A stretch of DNA of 64,000 bases. It comes from Colimorpha_A sp045543555 (GTDB taxonomy: Bacteria; Bacillota; Clostridia; Oscillospirales; CAG-272). This document shows, piece after piece, positions 26,010 through 35,000 of the stretch (within the stretch, counting starts at the first letter, position 1; each line of letters begins with the position of its first letter). The DNA lies in contig JAZQMQ010000009.1 of assembly GCA_045543555.1 (NCBI GenBank), positions 124,001 through 188,000 of the forward strand, given 5' to 3'. A program made the translations under genes and the position numbers. The notes beneath the pieces are model-generated. The model was not told the DNA's origin and made no database searches. It saw only the letters and a program-made list of their open reading frames with translations.

Positions 26010-26016
26010 GGTAGAA

Positions 26017-26023
26017 CACCTCC
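26017..26023 (-). promoter_or_regulatory. Ribosome binding site that decides the infC start
   Basis: GGAGGTG on the minus strand, 7 bp before ATA at 26009-26007. No ATG, GTG or TTG lies at a suitable distance. Confidence 0.8.
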
Positions 26024-26060
26024 GTAAAACTGATTCGCAACCGCGCATAAAAACAAAAAA

Positions 26061-26175
26061 GCGCGGGTGCTCAAAGAAACAGAACCCGTGCGTAGTACAA
26101 AACCGCTTGTGCGGTGTACATGGATATCAACCGGCAAACCTTATCTGACGGTGAGAGCATACGCTCTGCTTCTTT
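26061..26175 (-). promoter_or_regulatory. infC-rpmI-rplT leader (L20-type attenuator)
   Basis: The leader from the promoter to infC is about 170 nt. It ends in a hairpin (GCACGGGT with ACCCGCGC, one mismatch) followed by TTTTTT at 26060-26055, a terminator located before infC. The upstream part has further complementary stretches. This fits the L20-leader attenuator of low-GC Gram-positives; I have not matched it to the Rfam model. Confidence 0.7.
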
Positions 26176-26187
26176 TTCGACTCAATG

Positions 26188-26216
26188 ATTATACCACGCA
26201 CAATTCGAATTGTCAA
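26188..26216 (-). promoter_or_regulatory. Promoter of the infC operon
   Basis: Minus strand TTGACA (26216-26211), 17 bp, TATAAT (26193-26188): a consensus sigma-A promoter. Confidence 0.93.
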
Positions 26217-26266
26217 CAGTTTTTTTAAAAAAAATTGTTTTTTTCTGCCTGCAGGAACACTTGTTC

Positions 26267-26295
26267 TTGACAAATTGAAATTTTTGTTTTATAAT
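26267..26295 (+). promoter_or_regulatory. Promoter of the DUF4870-like gene
   Basis: TTGACA (26267-26272), 17 bp, TATAAT (26290-26295), divergent from the infC promoter about 50 bp away. Confidence 0.92.
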
Positions 26296-26359
26296 TAAGG
26301 CAATTACGGGATAAATGCCCGTATAATGCAAAAAATCACTAAGTGAAAGGAGAAACGCC

Positions 26360-26761
26360 GTGGCAATTAATTTCAGTTCAAGAGAACACACGAGGAAATT
26401 TGATCCCAACGACATAAGCTGTTGCCGTATCGAGTGCATTTGTGCATGCACCGGACTTCTGTTTTTCCTGCCGCTGATTTCGTTTCCCGATTCTCGCTTC
26501 GGACGTTATTGGGCAAATCAAGGACTACTCATCCTCTTTGCCGAAATTGTCGGATTGCTCGTTTGGGCACTCATATCCTTCATTCTGGGGCTTCTGGCTC
26601 TCATTCCGTTGATCGGAGTCGTCTTTAACGTAATAAAGATCCTGTTGGGGATTGCCGAGCTTTCAATATTTCTCTTCTTCATCATCAGGGCCTGCATATT
26701 TGCCGGAAAACGTCGAGCGGTCGATCTCCCATTGATCGGATACCTAAGATTCATAAAATGA
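26360..26761 (+). CDS. DUF4870/Tic20-like small membrane protein
   Basis: 133 aa from a GTG behind AAAGGAG. Three or four hydrophobic segments surround FGRYWANQGLLILFAEIVG, the stretch typical of DUF4870-like proteins, and the centre ends with AGKRRAVDLPLIGYLRFI. The N-terminus has a Cys-rich patch (CCRIECICAC) before the first helix, which is unusual. Function unknown. It is monocistronic with a consensus promoter and a terminator shared with the convergent DivIVA-like gene. Confidence 0.65.
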   Translation: MAINFSSREHTRKFDPNDISCCRIECICACTGLLFFLPLISFPDSRFGRYWANQGLLILFAEIVGLLVWALISFILGLLALIPLIGVVFNVIKILLGIAELSIFLFFIIRACIFAGKRRAVDLPLIGYLRFIK

Positions 26762-26769
26762 TAAAAGCA

Positions 26770-26793
26770 CAGCCTCCGCAAAAGCGGAGGCTG
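26770..26793. terminator. Terminator between DUF4870-like and DivIVA-like genes
   Basis: CAGCCTCCGC and GCGGAGGCTG form a perfect 10-bp stem with loop AAAA, followed by ATTTTTTTAATTTT on the plus strand. Confidence 0.9.
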
Positions 26794-26799
26794 ATTTTT

Positions 26800-27471
26800 T
26801 TAATTTTGATTAAGCTTTGCTTTAGCGGTTGCTTCCGCAATTGCGATTCTTGCCTTCATATCCTCGCTTACACGCTTATATTCTCCGACAGATTCCTCAG
26901 AAAGAGCCGTGAGCTCTTTTTTGTATTCCTCAGTGAGTGCGGCAAGCTCTTTTTTAGTATTCTCTGCCATAAGGCGCGAATTGACAGCAGCCTCAAAACG
27001 TATTGCTTCAGCTTTTGCCTCGGCTTCCGCAATTTTCTCCTTTGCCGCTGCATCGGCATCAGATATCATTTTCTGCGCATCGAGATTTGCCTTTACCAAA
27101 ATGCTTCCGAGCTTACTTTCCGCCTGCTCTATCGAGATCTCGGCGGACGTTTGTGCATCGTTACGCTGAGGTATCGATTCTGCAAGCTTTCTTGCCTCGC
27201 TAAGCTCGGTCTCCGTTCTTGCAAGCTCTGCCTTAAGCTCTTTTATTTCCTCGGTAAGAGCGGCTACCTGTCTTTCAAGCTCGCTCGACTTATTGGGAAT
27301 GCTTCTTGCATTCTCGAGATCTCTTTCCAGCATACGTATGGTACTAACGTAACGGTTTTCCGCGGTAGTAAAGCGGATATTCATATCCTCGATATATCTG
27401 TTAACGTCGTTTTTGTCGTAACCCTTGCGGGAATTTCTGAACATTACCATGTCCTTATCGGAGCTCTTCAT
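26800..27471 (-). CDS. DivIVA-like coiled-coil protein
   Basis: 223 aa. Residues 10-35 (MFRNSRKGYDKNDVNRYIED) match the DivIVA N-terminal lipid-binding segment, with the F and the KGYD-VN-YI pattern. The rest is nearly all heptad coiled coil rich in Ala/Glu/Lys. DivIVA-family proteins bind curved membranes at poles and septa and recruit division or sporulation partners. It may be an additional paralogue rather than the main DivIVA, since ylm/sepF genes are not beside it. Confidence 0.75.
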   Translation of the reverse strand: MKSSDKDMVMFRNSRKGYDKNDVNRYIEDMNIRFTTAENRYVSTIRMLERDLENARSIPNKSSELERQVAALTEEIKELKAELARTETELSEARKLAESIPQRNDAQTSAEISIEQAESKLGSILVKANLDAQKMISDADAAAKEKIAEAEAKAEAIRFEAAVNSRLMAENTKKELAALTEEYKKELTALSEESVGEYKRVSEDMKARIAIAEATAKAKLNQN

Positions 27472-27578
27472 ATTATTTGACCGTCCGTTTTATAGAATGT
27501 TGAACATCGGAAAAGATGCCCTCAAGATAATAATAACCGAAAACAGTGTTCTTGTCAAGAGAAAATAAGGTAAAAAAA

Positions 27579-27613
27579 GGCTGTAACCGATCTTCTCGAT
27601 GTCGATTACAGCC
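27579..27613 (-). terminator. Terminator of the DUF1846 gene
   Basis: GGCTGTAA and TTACAGCC pair around a 19-nt loop with its own small helix; T runs flank it on both strands. On the minus strand it follows the DUF1846 stop by about 12 bp. Confidence 0.8.
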
Positions 27614-27625
27614 ATTTTTTGTACG

Positions 27626-29125
27626 TTAATTCTTATGATAAAGCTTTTTTGTCGTATATTTGGGCTCGCAAGTAATATTGATACCGAGCTTTTTGAAAAC
27701 TCCGTCGTCGGATTGCGGGAGAATTACTGTTGAATGCGCCTCGCATCCGCGCAGATCTGAAAGATGCTTTAAGGCTTGTGCGGAAACAGGATCGAACCCT
27801 GCGCTTATGGTGAGCGCGATCAGAACCTCATCGGAATGGAGTCTGGGATTATGATTGCCAAGCACACCTGTTTTCAGCTGTTGAATGGGCTCAATTACTG
27901 AATGGCTTATAACGTCGGTGCTCTTGTCGATTCCCGAAAGCGCCTTGAGAGCGTTAAGGAGCAATGCAGCGGACGGTCCAAGCAAAGAGGACGTCTTTCC
28001 CGTTACGATTCTGCCGTCGGGCAGCTGCAGTGCTGCTGCCGGCTTTCCTTCCGTAGCCTTTTCCTTCTCGAGTGCGGCGGCAACCACAGGTCTGTCCTCA
28101 ATGGTTATTCCCGCCTGATTCATCACAAGCTCGATCTTGGTAAGAGGATCGTCGTCTTCGTCGTTCTTCTGTGCATTAAGGGCGTCGCAGAGAGTTCTGT
28201 AATATCTTCTTATTATCTCGTCGTGAGATGCCTTTCTTACCGTCTCCTCGTCAGAAATGCAGAAGCCAGCCATGTTAACGCCCATGTCGGTAGGAGACTT
28301 GTAGGGGCAGCTTCCGTATATCTTTTCAAATATTGTTCTGAGAACGGGGAAGTTTTCAACGTCGCGATTGTAGTTTACAGCGGCCTTACCATATGCTTCA
28401 AAATGGTACGGGTCCAGCATATTCACGTCGTTAAGATCGGCAGTTGCCGCTTCGTACGCAAGGTTTACAGGATGAGAGATAGGCAGATTCCATATCGGGA
28501 AGGTCTCGTATTTCGCGTAACCCGCTTTGATGCCTCTCAGATTTTCATGATAGAGCTGAGAAAGGCAGGTTGCCATTTTGCCGCTTCCGGGACCGGGCGC
28601 GGTAACGACCACCAAAGGACGCTCGGTTTCGATATAATCGTTTTGACCGAGGCCCTCGGGGCTGACAACGTGCTTTACGTTTGTCGGGTAACCCTCGATG
28701 GGATAATGAAGGTAGACCTTCATGCCGAGATTTTCAAGGTGCTTTTTGAAGCAAACGGCACTTCTCTGACCTGTATATCTTGCAATTACAATGCTACCAA
28801 CATAGAGTCCGGAATCGCGGAATGCATCGATTAAGCGAAGAACATCCGCATCGTAGGAAATGCCTATATCGCTTCTTATCTTCTTGTTTTCAATATCGGT
28901 CGCATTGATAACAATAACGACCTCTACCCTGTCAGCCATATTAAGAAGCATCTTCAGCTTTATATCGGGGGCAAATCCGGGTAGAACGCGCGATGCATGA
29001 TAGTCGTCGAAAAGCTTACCGCCAAATTCGAGATAAAGCTTTCCGCCGAAGTCGCTTATGCGCTTTGCTATCATCTCCGATTGCTTTTTGATATACAGTT
29101 CATTATTAAATCCGAGTGTCTGCAT
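27626..29125 (-). CDS. DUF1846 family protein
   Basis: 499 aa, the usual length of the family. It starts LGFNNELYIKKQSEMIAKRI and contains VVVTAPGPGSGKMATCLSQ, a P-loop-like stretch, as well as SPTDMGVNMAGF, both family hallmarks. DUF1846 proteins are widespread in Firmicutes and adopt a P-loop-like fold; no reaction is established. It has its own promoter (29187-29159) and a GGAGGT site at good spacing. The structured RNA upstream ends in a terminator before this promoter, so it is not its leader. Confidence 0.9.
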   Translation of the reverse strand: MQTLGFNNELYIKKQSEMIAKRISDFGGKLYLEFGGKLFDDYHASRVLPGFAPDIKLKMLLNMADRVEVVIVINATDIENKKIRSDIGISYDADVLRLIDAFRDSGLYVGSIVIARYTGQRSAVCFKKHLENLGMKVYLHYPIEGYPTNVKHVVSPEGLGQNDYIETERPLVVVTAPGPGSGKMATCLSQLYHENLRGIKAGYAKYETFPIWNLPISHPVNLAYEAATADLNDVNMLDPYHFEAYGKAAVNYNRDVENFPVLRTIFEKIYGSCPYKSPTDMGVNMAGFCISDEETVRKASHDEIIRRYYRTLCDALNAQKNDEDDDPLTKIELVMNQAGITIEDRPVVAAALEKEKATEGKPAAALQLPDGRIVTGKTSSLLGPSAALLLNALKALSGIDKSTDVISHSVIEPIQQLKTGVLGNHNPRLHSDEVLIALTISAGFDPVSAQALKHLSDLRGCEAHSTVILPQSDDGVFKKLGINITCEPKYTTKKLYHKN

Positions 29126-29158
29126 AACGCACCTCCGTTCATTAATATACAGTTCAAC

Positions 29159-29187
29159 ATTTTATCACAAAATTCCTGTTCCGTCAA
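29159..29187 (-). promoter_or_regulatory. Promoter of the DUF1846 gene
   Basis: Minus strand TTGACG (29187-29182), 17 bp, TAAAAT (29164-29159). It separates this gene's transcription from the RNA upstream. Confidence 0.85.
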
Positions 29188-29229
29188 CATTATTAGCCAA
29201 TAAATTTCAAAATATGTTAATATTTTTGC

Positions 29230-29716
29230 AAAAATAAAAATAAGATGCCGCACTTTCGCGCGGCATCGGTCTATTCATTTGATTTCTATTCTATTATTTA
29301 AGAATTCGTACGAAATTGGTCTTATCCGAAGACCGTTAAGGCGGTTTGAAATCTCTTTTTAACATTTTATTTGTACCGTCTTATTTTGCCGTCGTCCTTT
29401 CAAACGACCGATCGAAACTCGATTTTTACTATGCTCGGCTGCGGAATCTATATAAACTTTTTTAAAAATTCGAGTTAATCAAGCATCATTTCCACACAAC
29501 TGCAGCCGTGAGGCTGTCGCCTCGATACTCACGGTATCTTCGGAGCCTCTCCCGTTTTGATCTGTTGAGCCTCCGTTTAGCCGTACAGTTCGCCTCAGCC
29601 ATTTGGCTTAGCCCTTGTGCTCAGCACCTACGGCGGTGGGAGTCTCTCACTCAATCTCCGAGAGAGGCGTCCTCTGTTCATCTTGGTACATTGGACTCAC
29701 CTCTTTCTGTTTTCTG
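29230..29716 (-). ncRNA. Structured non-coding RNA, unassigned (raiA-motif RNA is a candidate)
   Basis: The transcript should start near 29716 behind a consensus promoter and end at a strong terminator (29244-29267). The first 210 nt or so (29716-29500) are densely paired: GAGG..GTCC with GGAC..CCTC, CTCTC with GAGAG, GCCGTA with TACGGC enclosing GTGCTGAGCAC, CGGAG with CTCCG, GATAC with GTATC, GAGGC with GCCTC. The only start with a site, at 29676, gives a 14-codon frame. The 3' half is weaker, with a long A/T-rich hairpin at about 29414-29478. It is not RNase P, tmRNA, SRP RNA or a T-box by their core motifs. Size, Clostridial host and density of pairing suggest the raiA motif or 6S RNA, but this is unproven. 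Confidence 0.7.
29244..29267 (-). terminator. Terminator of the structured RNA
   Basis: GATGCCGC and GCGGCATC form a perfect 8-bp stem (extended by a GC pair) followed on the minus strand by TTATTTTTATTTTT. Confidence 0.85.
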
Positions 29717-29721
29717 GCTTT

Positions 29722-29750
29722 ATTATAGCACATAAATCCGCTGTTGTCAA
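29722..29750 (-). promoter_or_regulatory. Promoter of the structured RNA
   Basis: Minus strand TTGACA (29750-29745), 17 bp, TATAAT (29727-29722): full consensus, suggesting high expression. Confidence 0.92.
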
Positions 29751-29827
29751 TAGTTTTTTGCAAAAATATTGCAAAAAATGTTATTTTTTTATTTTGTTAA
29801 CATCGTGTAAATTTTCCCCATTTTTTA

Positions 29828-29892
29828 TTGACAAGCGCCATGATATTTGATATAATAATAATGTTGTGTGGCCGCGAAATGCGGCTTTTTTT
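29828..29892 (+). promoter_or_regulatory. Orphan promoter followed at once by a terminator hairpin
   Basis: TTGACA (29828-29833), 17 bp, TATAAT (29851-29856), then GCCGC/GCGGC (29871-29885) and a T7 run (29886-29892). A transcript would be about 30 nt. No plus-strand gene follows before the convergent acetyltransferase. It may be a relic leader or a tiny RNA. Confidence 0.6.
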
Positions 29893-29987
29893 GTTGGTTT
29901 ATCAATTTTCCCGTAGTTATTGCGTATCCGTGACCGCAAAGGAAAAAGGCGTTTCTCGTGTTTATAAAAAATTGAGCTTCTCTCAAA

Positions 29988-30009
29988 AAAAGAGCCCTTG
30001 GGCTCTTTT
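29988..30009 (-). terminator. Terminator of the hexapeptide acyltransferase gene
   Basis: AAAGAGCCC and GGGCTCTTT pair with a short loop and a T7 run on the minus strand. The stem overlaps the stop codon of the gene. Confidence 0.85.
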
Positions 30010-30493
30010 AGTTTTCTCTGACAATATATCTCGGCTTTCCAAGGACAACGGTACAGTTATCCGGAACGTCCTCGAACACAACACAATTTGCACCGATTCG
30101 GACGTTATTTCCGATTTTGATCTTTCCGATCACCTTTGCACCGGCTCCGATGAAGCAATTATCCCCGATGGCAGGAGCACCATCCCTGCCCTCGCCGATC
30201 GTTACCTGATGAAATATTGTACAATTCTTGCCGATCACCGCATTGGGAGAAACAACTATCCCGTTTATACCGTGGGGAAGATTCGGAACACCGTCAAACG
30301 ATGCCCCGTACCCTATATTTGTGCCCATGCTTGCGCAGTTGAACGCATCTGATTTCTTGATTCTGTACAGCCAAAGCGTCTTAAGCCATTTGGGGGTCTT
30401 ACTGTCAGGATCGACGACCCTCGCTCTCATTTTCCAGTACTTTTTCTCGTTATAGTGTTGGACCCTTGTCCTCATAAACTCGTTAATGCCCAT
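30008..30493 (-). CDS. Hexapeptide-repeat acyltransferase (serine acetyltransferase-like)
   Basis: 161 aa. Left-handed beta-helix repeats run from about residue 60 to 150, with GKNCTIFHQVTIGEGRDG holding the catalytic His, as in CysE and related O-acetyltransferases. The N-terminal helical domain of true CysE is much shortened, and the positively charged start resembles polysaccharide-cluster acetyltransferases. The acceptor could be serine or a sugar. It stands alone with its own terminator. Confidence 0.75.
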   Translation of the reverse strand: MGINEFMRTRVQHYNEKKYWKMRARVVDPDSKTPKWLKTLWLYRIKKSDAFNCASMGTNIGYGASFDGVPNLPHGINGIVVSPNAVIGKNCTIFHQVTIGEGRDGAPAIGDNCFIGAGAKVIGKIKIGNNVRIGANCVVFEDVPDNCTVVLGKPRYIVREN

Positions 30494-30577
30494 TGCTACT
30501 CCTCTGTTGCTCCGTTTGCATATATGACGGAATTTACTTGATCCGAACCGTACGGATCTTTGTTATATCCTTGCCGA

Positions 30578-31015
30578 TTACAGATATTTTTCCATTTCAA
30601 CGTGAATGATGCCCTCTTCCATAAACTCGTCCGAGCATACTTCAAAGCCGAACTTCTTATAGAAGCCAACGGCGTGATATTGTGAATGAAGAACCAATTT
30701 TTTTGGTTTCATAAGCTCACCTACGGTAAACAGGCTCTTTTCCATCAATATTCGTCCGATGCCCTTACCGTGCTCAAGGGTCAGAACCCGGCCTATTGCG
30801 ACGGTTTCTGTGTCATCGGTGTAAAACGCACGCAGATAAGCAGATACCGTTCCGTCGTCCTCCGTCACCATACAGTGAAGGCTTCGGTAATCGATTCTGT
30901 CCATATCTTGACATACTATATTTTGCTCTACCGCAAATACCGCACATCTGCTGCGGAGTATTTCGTAAAGCTCCGAAGGTGTAAGAGAGTCAAAATATTT
31001 CGCACTATAGATCAT
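30578..31015 (-). CDS. ElaA-like GNAT acetyltransferase
   Basis: 145 aa from ATG 31015 behind GGAG. LYEILRSRCAVFAVEQNIVCQDMD is the ElaA hallmark, IGRVLTLEHGKGIGRILME is the acetyl-CoA loop, and YKKFGF closes the fold. Family members N-acetylate small molecules or proteins; the target is unknown. The frame opens 14 codons earlier at 31057 without a ribosome binding site. Confidence 0.85.
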   Translation of the reverse strand: MIYSAKYFDSLTPSELYEILRSRCAVFAVEQNIVCQDMDRIDYRSLHCMVTEDDGTVSAYLRAFYTDDTETVAIGRVLTLEHGKGIGRILMEKSLFTVGELMKPKKLVLHSQYHAVGFYKKFGFEVCSDEFMEEGIIHVEMEKYL

Positions 31016-31111
31016 TTGTTTTCTCCGATCAGGTTTTCGCATAAAAGTATAGCACATTTGATGCCGAAATTCAATAACAATACAGAAATTTTCGAAAGTT
31101 ACAACAGCGCT

Positions 31112-31370
31112 TTACACTACCTCTATGCTTGGGAAATATGACCTTATCAGAGCGCGGACACGCTCACTTTGCTTCTCGGAGGGCATATTTTCGGGCATTT
31201 TTGCCTCAAGCCCCAAAGCGCCGTAACGTGAAATGGCGTAATTGTGATAGGGCAAGACTTTAACCTTTTCGATATTGAGTGTGAAGATGAATTCCGCAAT
31301 ATCCTTAATTTCCTCTCCGTTCAGTTCGGGAACAAACGGGATCCGCACCTCCATCCTCGCGCTTACATCT
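31112..31370 (-). pseudogene. 3' remnant of a pyruvate formate-lyase activating enzyme
   Basis: About 80 codons remain. VRIPFVPELNGEEIKDIAEF and KVKVLPYHNYAISRYGALG match the C-terminal third of PflA-type radical SAM activases. The radical SAM cysteines and two thirds of the protein are absent. Upstream the frame meets a TGA and sequence that codes for a restriction-modification protein on the other strand. No pfl gene is present in the window. Confidence 0.7.
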
Positions 31371-31890
31371 GTAAGGTTTCAGGAGAAAGTCAATTTGATC
31401 CGGACTCTTATATATTTAAAATAATTGGTCAATTAATTGCTGAACAAGTTATACAGGTTTCGACTGGCGACGAAGTGAGCAAACTTGCTTATGACACAGG
31501 AAATATCCCCTTTGTCCGTACTTCAGATATCTCTAATTGGGAAATCAAATCTGATCCCAAACATCTCCTGAATGAATCCATTTACGAGCAGCTTCGTTTG
31601 AAACAGGATGTTCGGGAAGGAGACATTTTGATGGTTAAGGATGGATCTTACCTTATTGGAACATGCGCCATGATATCAAAATACGATACCCGAATTGTGT
31701 ATCAAAGTCATTTGTATAAAATTAGAGTTTTGGAAAACGTGTATGGTATTAGCAATTACTTCCTTCTGGCTGCACTTTCTTCGGAATATTTGAAAAAGCA
31801 AATAATGTCAAAAACTTTTTCACAGATATTATTAACTCACTTGGTAATCGCTTAAAGGGCCTTGTCATAATGGATAAATCAAAATTGTGA
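31371..31890 (+). pseudogene. Fragment of a restriction-modification methylase/specificity protein
   Basis: The frame carries STGDEVSKLAYDTGNIPFVR, TSDISNWEIKSDPKH, EGDILMVKDGSYLIGTC and YQSHLYKIRV, typical of the DNA-recognition region of type I S subunits or fused N-6 methylases. The end shows a one-base loss: a G inserted near 31828 would restore QDIINSLGNRLKGLV, running to a TGA at 31890. No methylase motif and no start are present. It abuts the pflA remnant at about 31371. Confidence 0.65.
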
Positions 31891-31965
31891 ACTCAATATG
31901 AATGGTGGTACACTTTTCGTAACTTCTACGTTTTGCATAAATATGAATCATATTTTTTGTAAAAA

Positions 31966-31992
31966 ACTCCCAAGGGAATTTCCCTTGGGAGT
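31966..31992 (-). terminator. Terminator of nifJ
   Basis: ACTCCCAAGGGA pairs perfectly with TCCCTTGGGAGT (loop ATT), followed on the minus strand by TTTTTTAC. Confidence 0.92.
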
Positions 31993-32005
31993 CAGTATTC
32001 AGAGA

Positions 32006-35000
32006 TTACTTACCGTAAAGCTCCTCGAGCTTCTTAAGATGCTCGTATTTAGCCTTTGCGTTCTTCTCTGCCTTCTCGAAGAGCTCAGCAGCTCTCTCGG
32101 GGAATGCAGCAGCGAGACGGCTGTAACGGTTCTCGCTCTTGATGAAGTCAACGTAGGAAGCGGTAGGCTCCTTGCAGTCGATAGTAAGAGGATTCTTGCC
32201 CTCTGCCTTGAGTGCAGGATTGTAGCGGAATGTCTGCCAGTAGCCGGACTCAACTGCCTTCTTCATTTCTGCCTGACAGTTAGTCATACCGCCCTTAAGT
32301 CCGTGCATTTCGCAGGGAGCGTAAGCGATTACGATGGAAGGACCGTTGTATGCCTCAGCCTCGGTAAGAGCCTTGAGGGTCTGGTTCATGTCGCTGCCCA
32401 TTGCAACCTGTGCAACGTAAACGTAGCCGTAGGACATAGCGATCTGAGCAAGATCCTTCTTGCCGATTGCCTTACCTGCTGCTGCGAACTGAGCAACCTG
32501 ACCTACCTGAGAAGCCTTGGAAGCCTGTCCACCGGTGTTGGAGTAAACCTCGGTATCGAATACCATGATGTTTACGCCCTCACCGGAAGCGATTACGTGG
32601 TCGAGACCGCCAAATCCGATATCATATGCCCAACCGTCACCACCGAAGATCCATACGGACTTCTTGGAGAGGTAGTTCTTTTCAGCGAGAATTTCCTTGG
32701 AAGCCTCGCAGCCTTCAGCTGCCCAGCCCTCAAGGAGCTCAACGAGAGCCTTGGTAGCCTTCTCGTTCTCTGCACCGTCGTTTACGGTGTTGAGGTAGTT
32801 ATCAACGATAGCCTTGCACTTCTCGCAGGGAGTGTTTAGAGCCTTAACCTTCTCGATGAGACGGTTACGGATGGTCTTCTGTCCGAGGTAGATACCGAGA
32901 CCGTGCTCAGCGTTATCCTCGAAGAGGGAGTTACCCCAAGCAGGACCGCGTCCGCTTGCCTTGTTTACGGTGTAAGGAGTTGCGGGAGCGGAGCCACCCC
33001 AAATGGAGGAGCATCCGGTAGCATTGGAGATGTACATTCTCTCACCGAAGAGCTGTGTGATAAGACGTGCATAAGAGGTTTCAGCACATCCTGCGCAAGA
33101 GCCTGAGAACTCGAGGAGAGGCTGCTTGTACTGAGAGGAAATGAGGTTCTTGTTGGAAGCAACGTCTTCCTTCTCGGTAACGTGCTCTACGCAGTAGTCG
33201 AATACCTCCTGCTCAGCGAGCTGGCTGTCCTTGGGAACCATGGTAAGAGAGTTGGTAGGACATACGCCGATACAAACTCCGCATCCCATACAGTCCATAG
33301 GAGAAATTGCAAGGGTATAAACGTATTCGGTCTTAACGATGGGCTTGGGAGCCTTCTTCATCTGAGCGGGTGCTGCTGCAACCTCGTCAGCGGTGAGAGC
33401 GTAAGGACGGATTGTCGCGTGAGGACATACATATGCGCACTTGTTACACTTAGCACAAGTGTCAGCGTTCCATACGGGAACGTCAACTGCAACGCCTCTC
33501 TTTTCGTATGCGGAAGAGCCCTGAGGATAGGTACCGTCTGCCATATCCTTGAATGCGGATACGGGGAGGGTGTCTCCGAGCATCTTGGAAACAGGGTTAA
33601 GAACAGTCTTAACGAACTTAACGAGATCTGCACGATCGCCGTTTACTACTTCTTCAGCACATTCGCAAGAAGCATTCTTCCAGGAAGCGGGAACCTCTAC
33701 CTTAACAAGTGCGTCAACACCTGCGTCGATAGCCTTGTAGTTCATTTCAACTACTGCGTCACCCTTCTTGGAGTAGGACTTCTTAGCCATGTACTTCATG
33801 TAATCAACAGCCTCTGCGATCGGGATGATGTTTGCAAGAGCGAAGAACGCACTCTGGAGAATGGTGTTGGTTCTCTTGCCCATACCGATTTCACGAGCCT
33901 TATCGATAGCGTTAACTACGTAGAAGGAAATGTTGTTGTCAGCGATGTACTTCTTTGCATCTGCGGGAAGGTTAGCTTCAACCTCAGCCTCGTTCCACTG
34001 GCAGTTGAGAAGGAATGTACCGCCGGGCTTAACGTCCTGAACGATCTTATAGCCCTTGAGCATATAAGAGGGGTTGTGACAAGCAACGAAGTCAGCCTTT
34101 GTTATGTAGTAAGGAGACTTGATCTTGGAGTCACCGAAGCGGAGGTGAGAAATGGTTACACCACCGGTCTTCTTGGAGTCGTACTGGAAGTATGCCTGAA
34201 TATACTTGTCGGTGTGGTCACCGATGATCTTGATGGAGTTCTTGTTTGCACCAACGGTTCCGTCGCCGCCGAGACCCCAGAACTTGCAGGAAACAGTACC
34301 TGCAGCAGCAGTATCAGGAGCGGGAACTTCGGTAAGAGAAAGTCCGGTAACGTCGTCTACGATGCCGATTGTGAAGTTAGACTTGGGAGCATCTGCCTTG
34401 AGGTTCTCATAAACTGCGAATACAGACTGAGGAGGAGTATCCTTGGAACCAAGGCCGTAACGACCGCCAACTACCTTTGCGTTAACGCCTGCGGTTGCAA
34501 GAGCGGTAACAACGTCAAGATAGAGAGGCTCACCAAGAGAGCCGGGCTCCTTGGTTCTGTCGAGAACTGCGATCTTCTTTGCAGTTGCGGGGATAGCGTT
34601 TACGAGCTTATCAGCGCAGAAAGGACGGTAAAGGCGAACCTTAACGAGACCTACCTTTTCGCCGTTAGCGTTCATGTAGTCGATTACTTCCTCGATAACG
34701 TCGCAGATGGAGCCCATAGCAACGATTACGCGGTCAGCATCGGGGGCACCGTAGTAGTTGAAGGGCTTGTAGTCGGTACCGATCTTAGCGTTAACCTTGT
34801 CCATGTACTCTTCAACGATTGCGGGAAGTGCATCGTAGTAGGGGTTACAAGCCTCGCGGTGCTGGAAGAAGATATCTCCGTTTTCAGCGGAACCGCGGAG
34901 AACAGGATGCTCGGGATTGAGAGCGCGAGCACGGAAAGCAGCGATTGCGTCCTTGTCAACGAGCTCGTTTAAGTCTTCGTAGTCCCATGCTTCGATCTTC

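Noticed and set aside
29508..29850. Plus-strand reading frames over the structured RNA
   Set aside because: They run opposite to a consensus promoter and through many stem-loops; such frames are typical spurious calls over conserved RNA genes.
33182..34972. 596-codon plus-strand frame opposite nifJ
   Set aside because: It is the shadow of a highly expressed gene with strong codon bias; its translation has no recognisable domain, while nifJ is complete on the minus strand.
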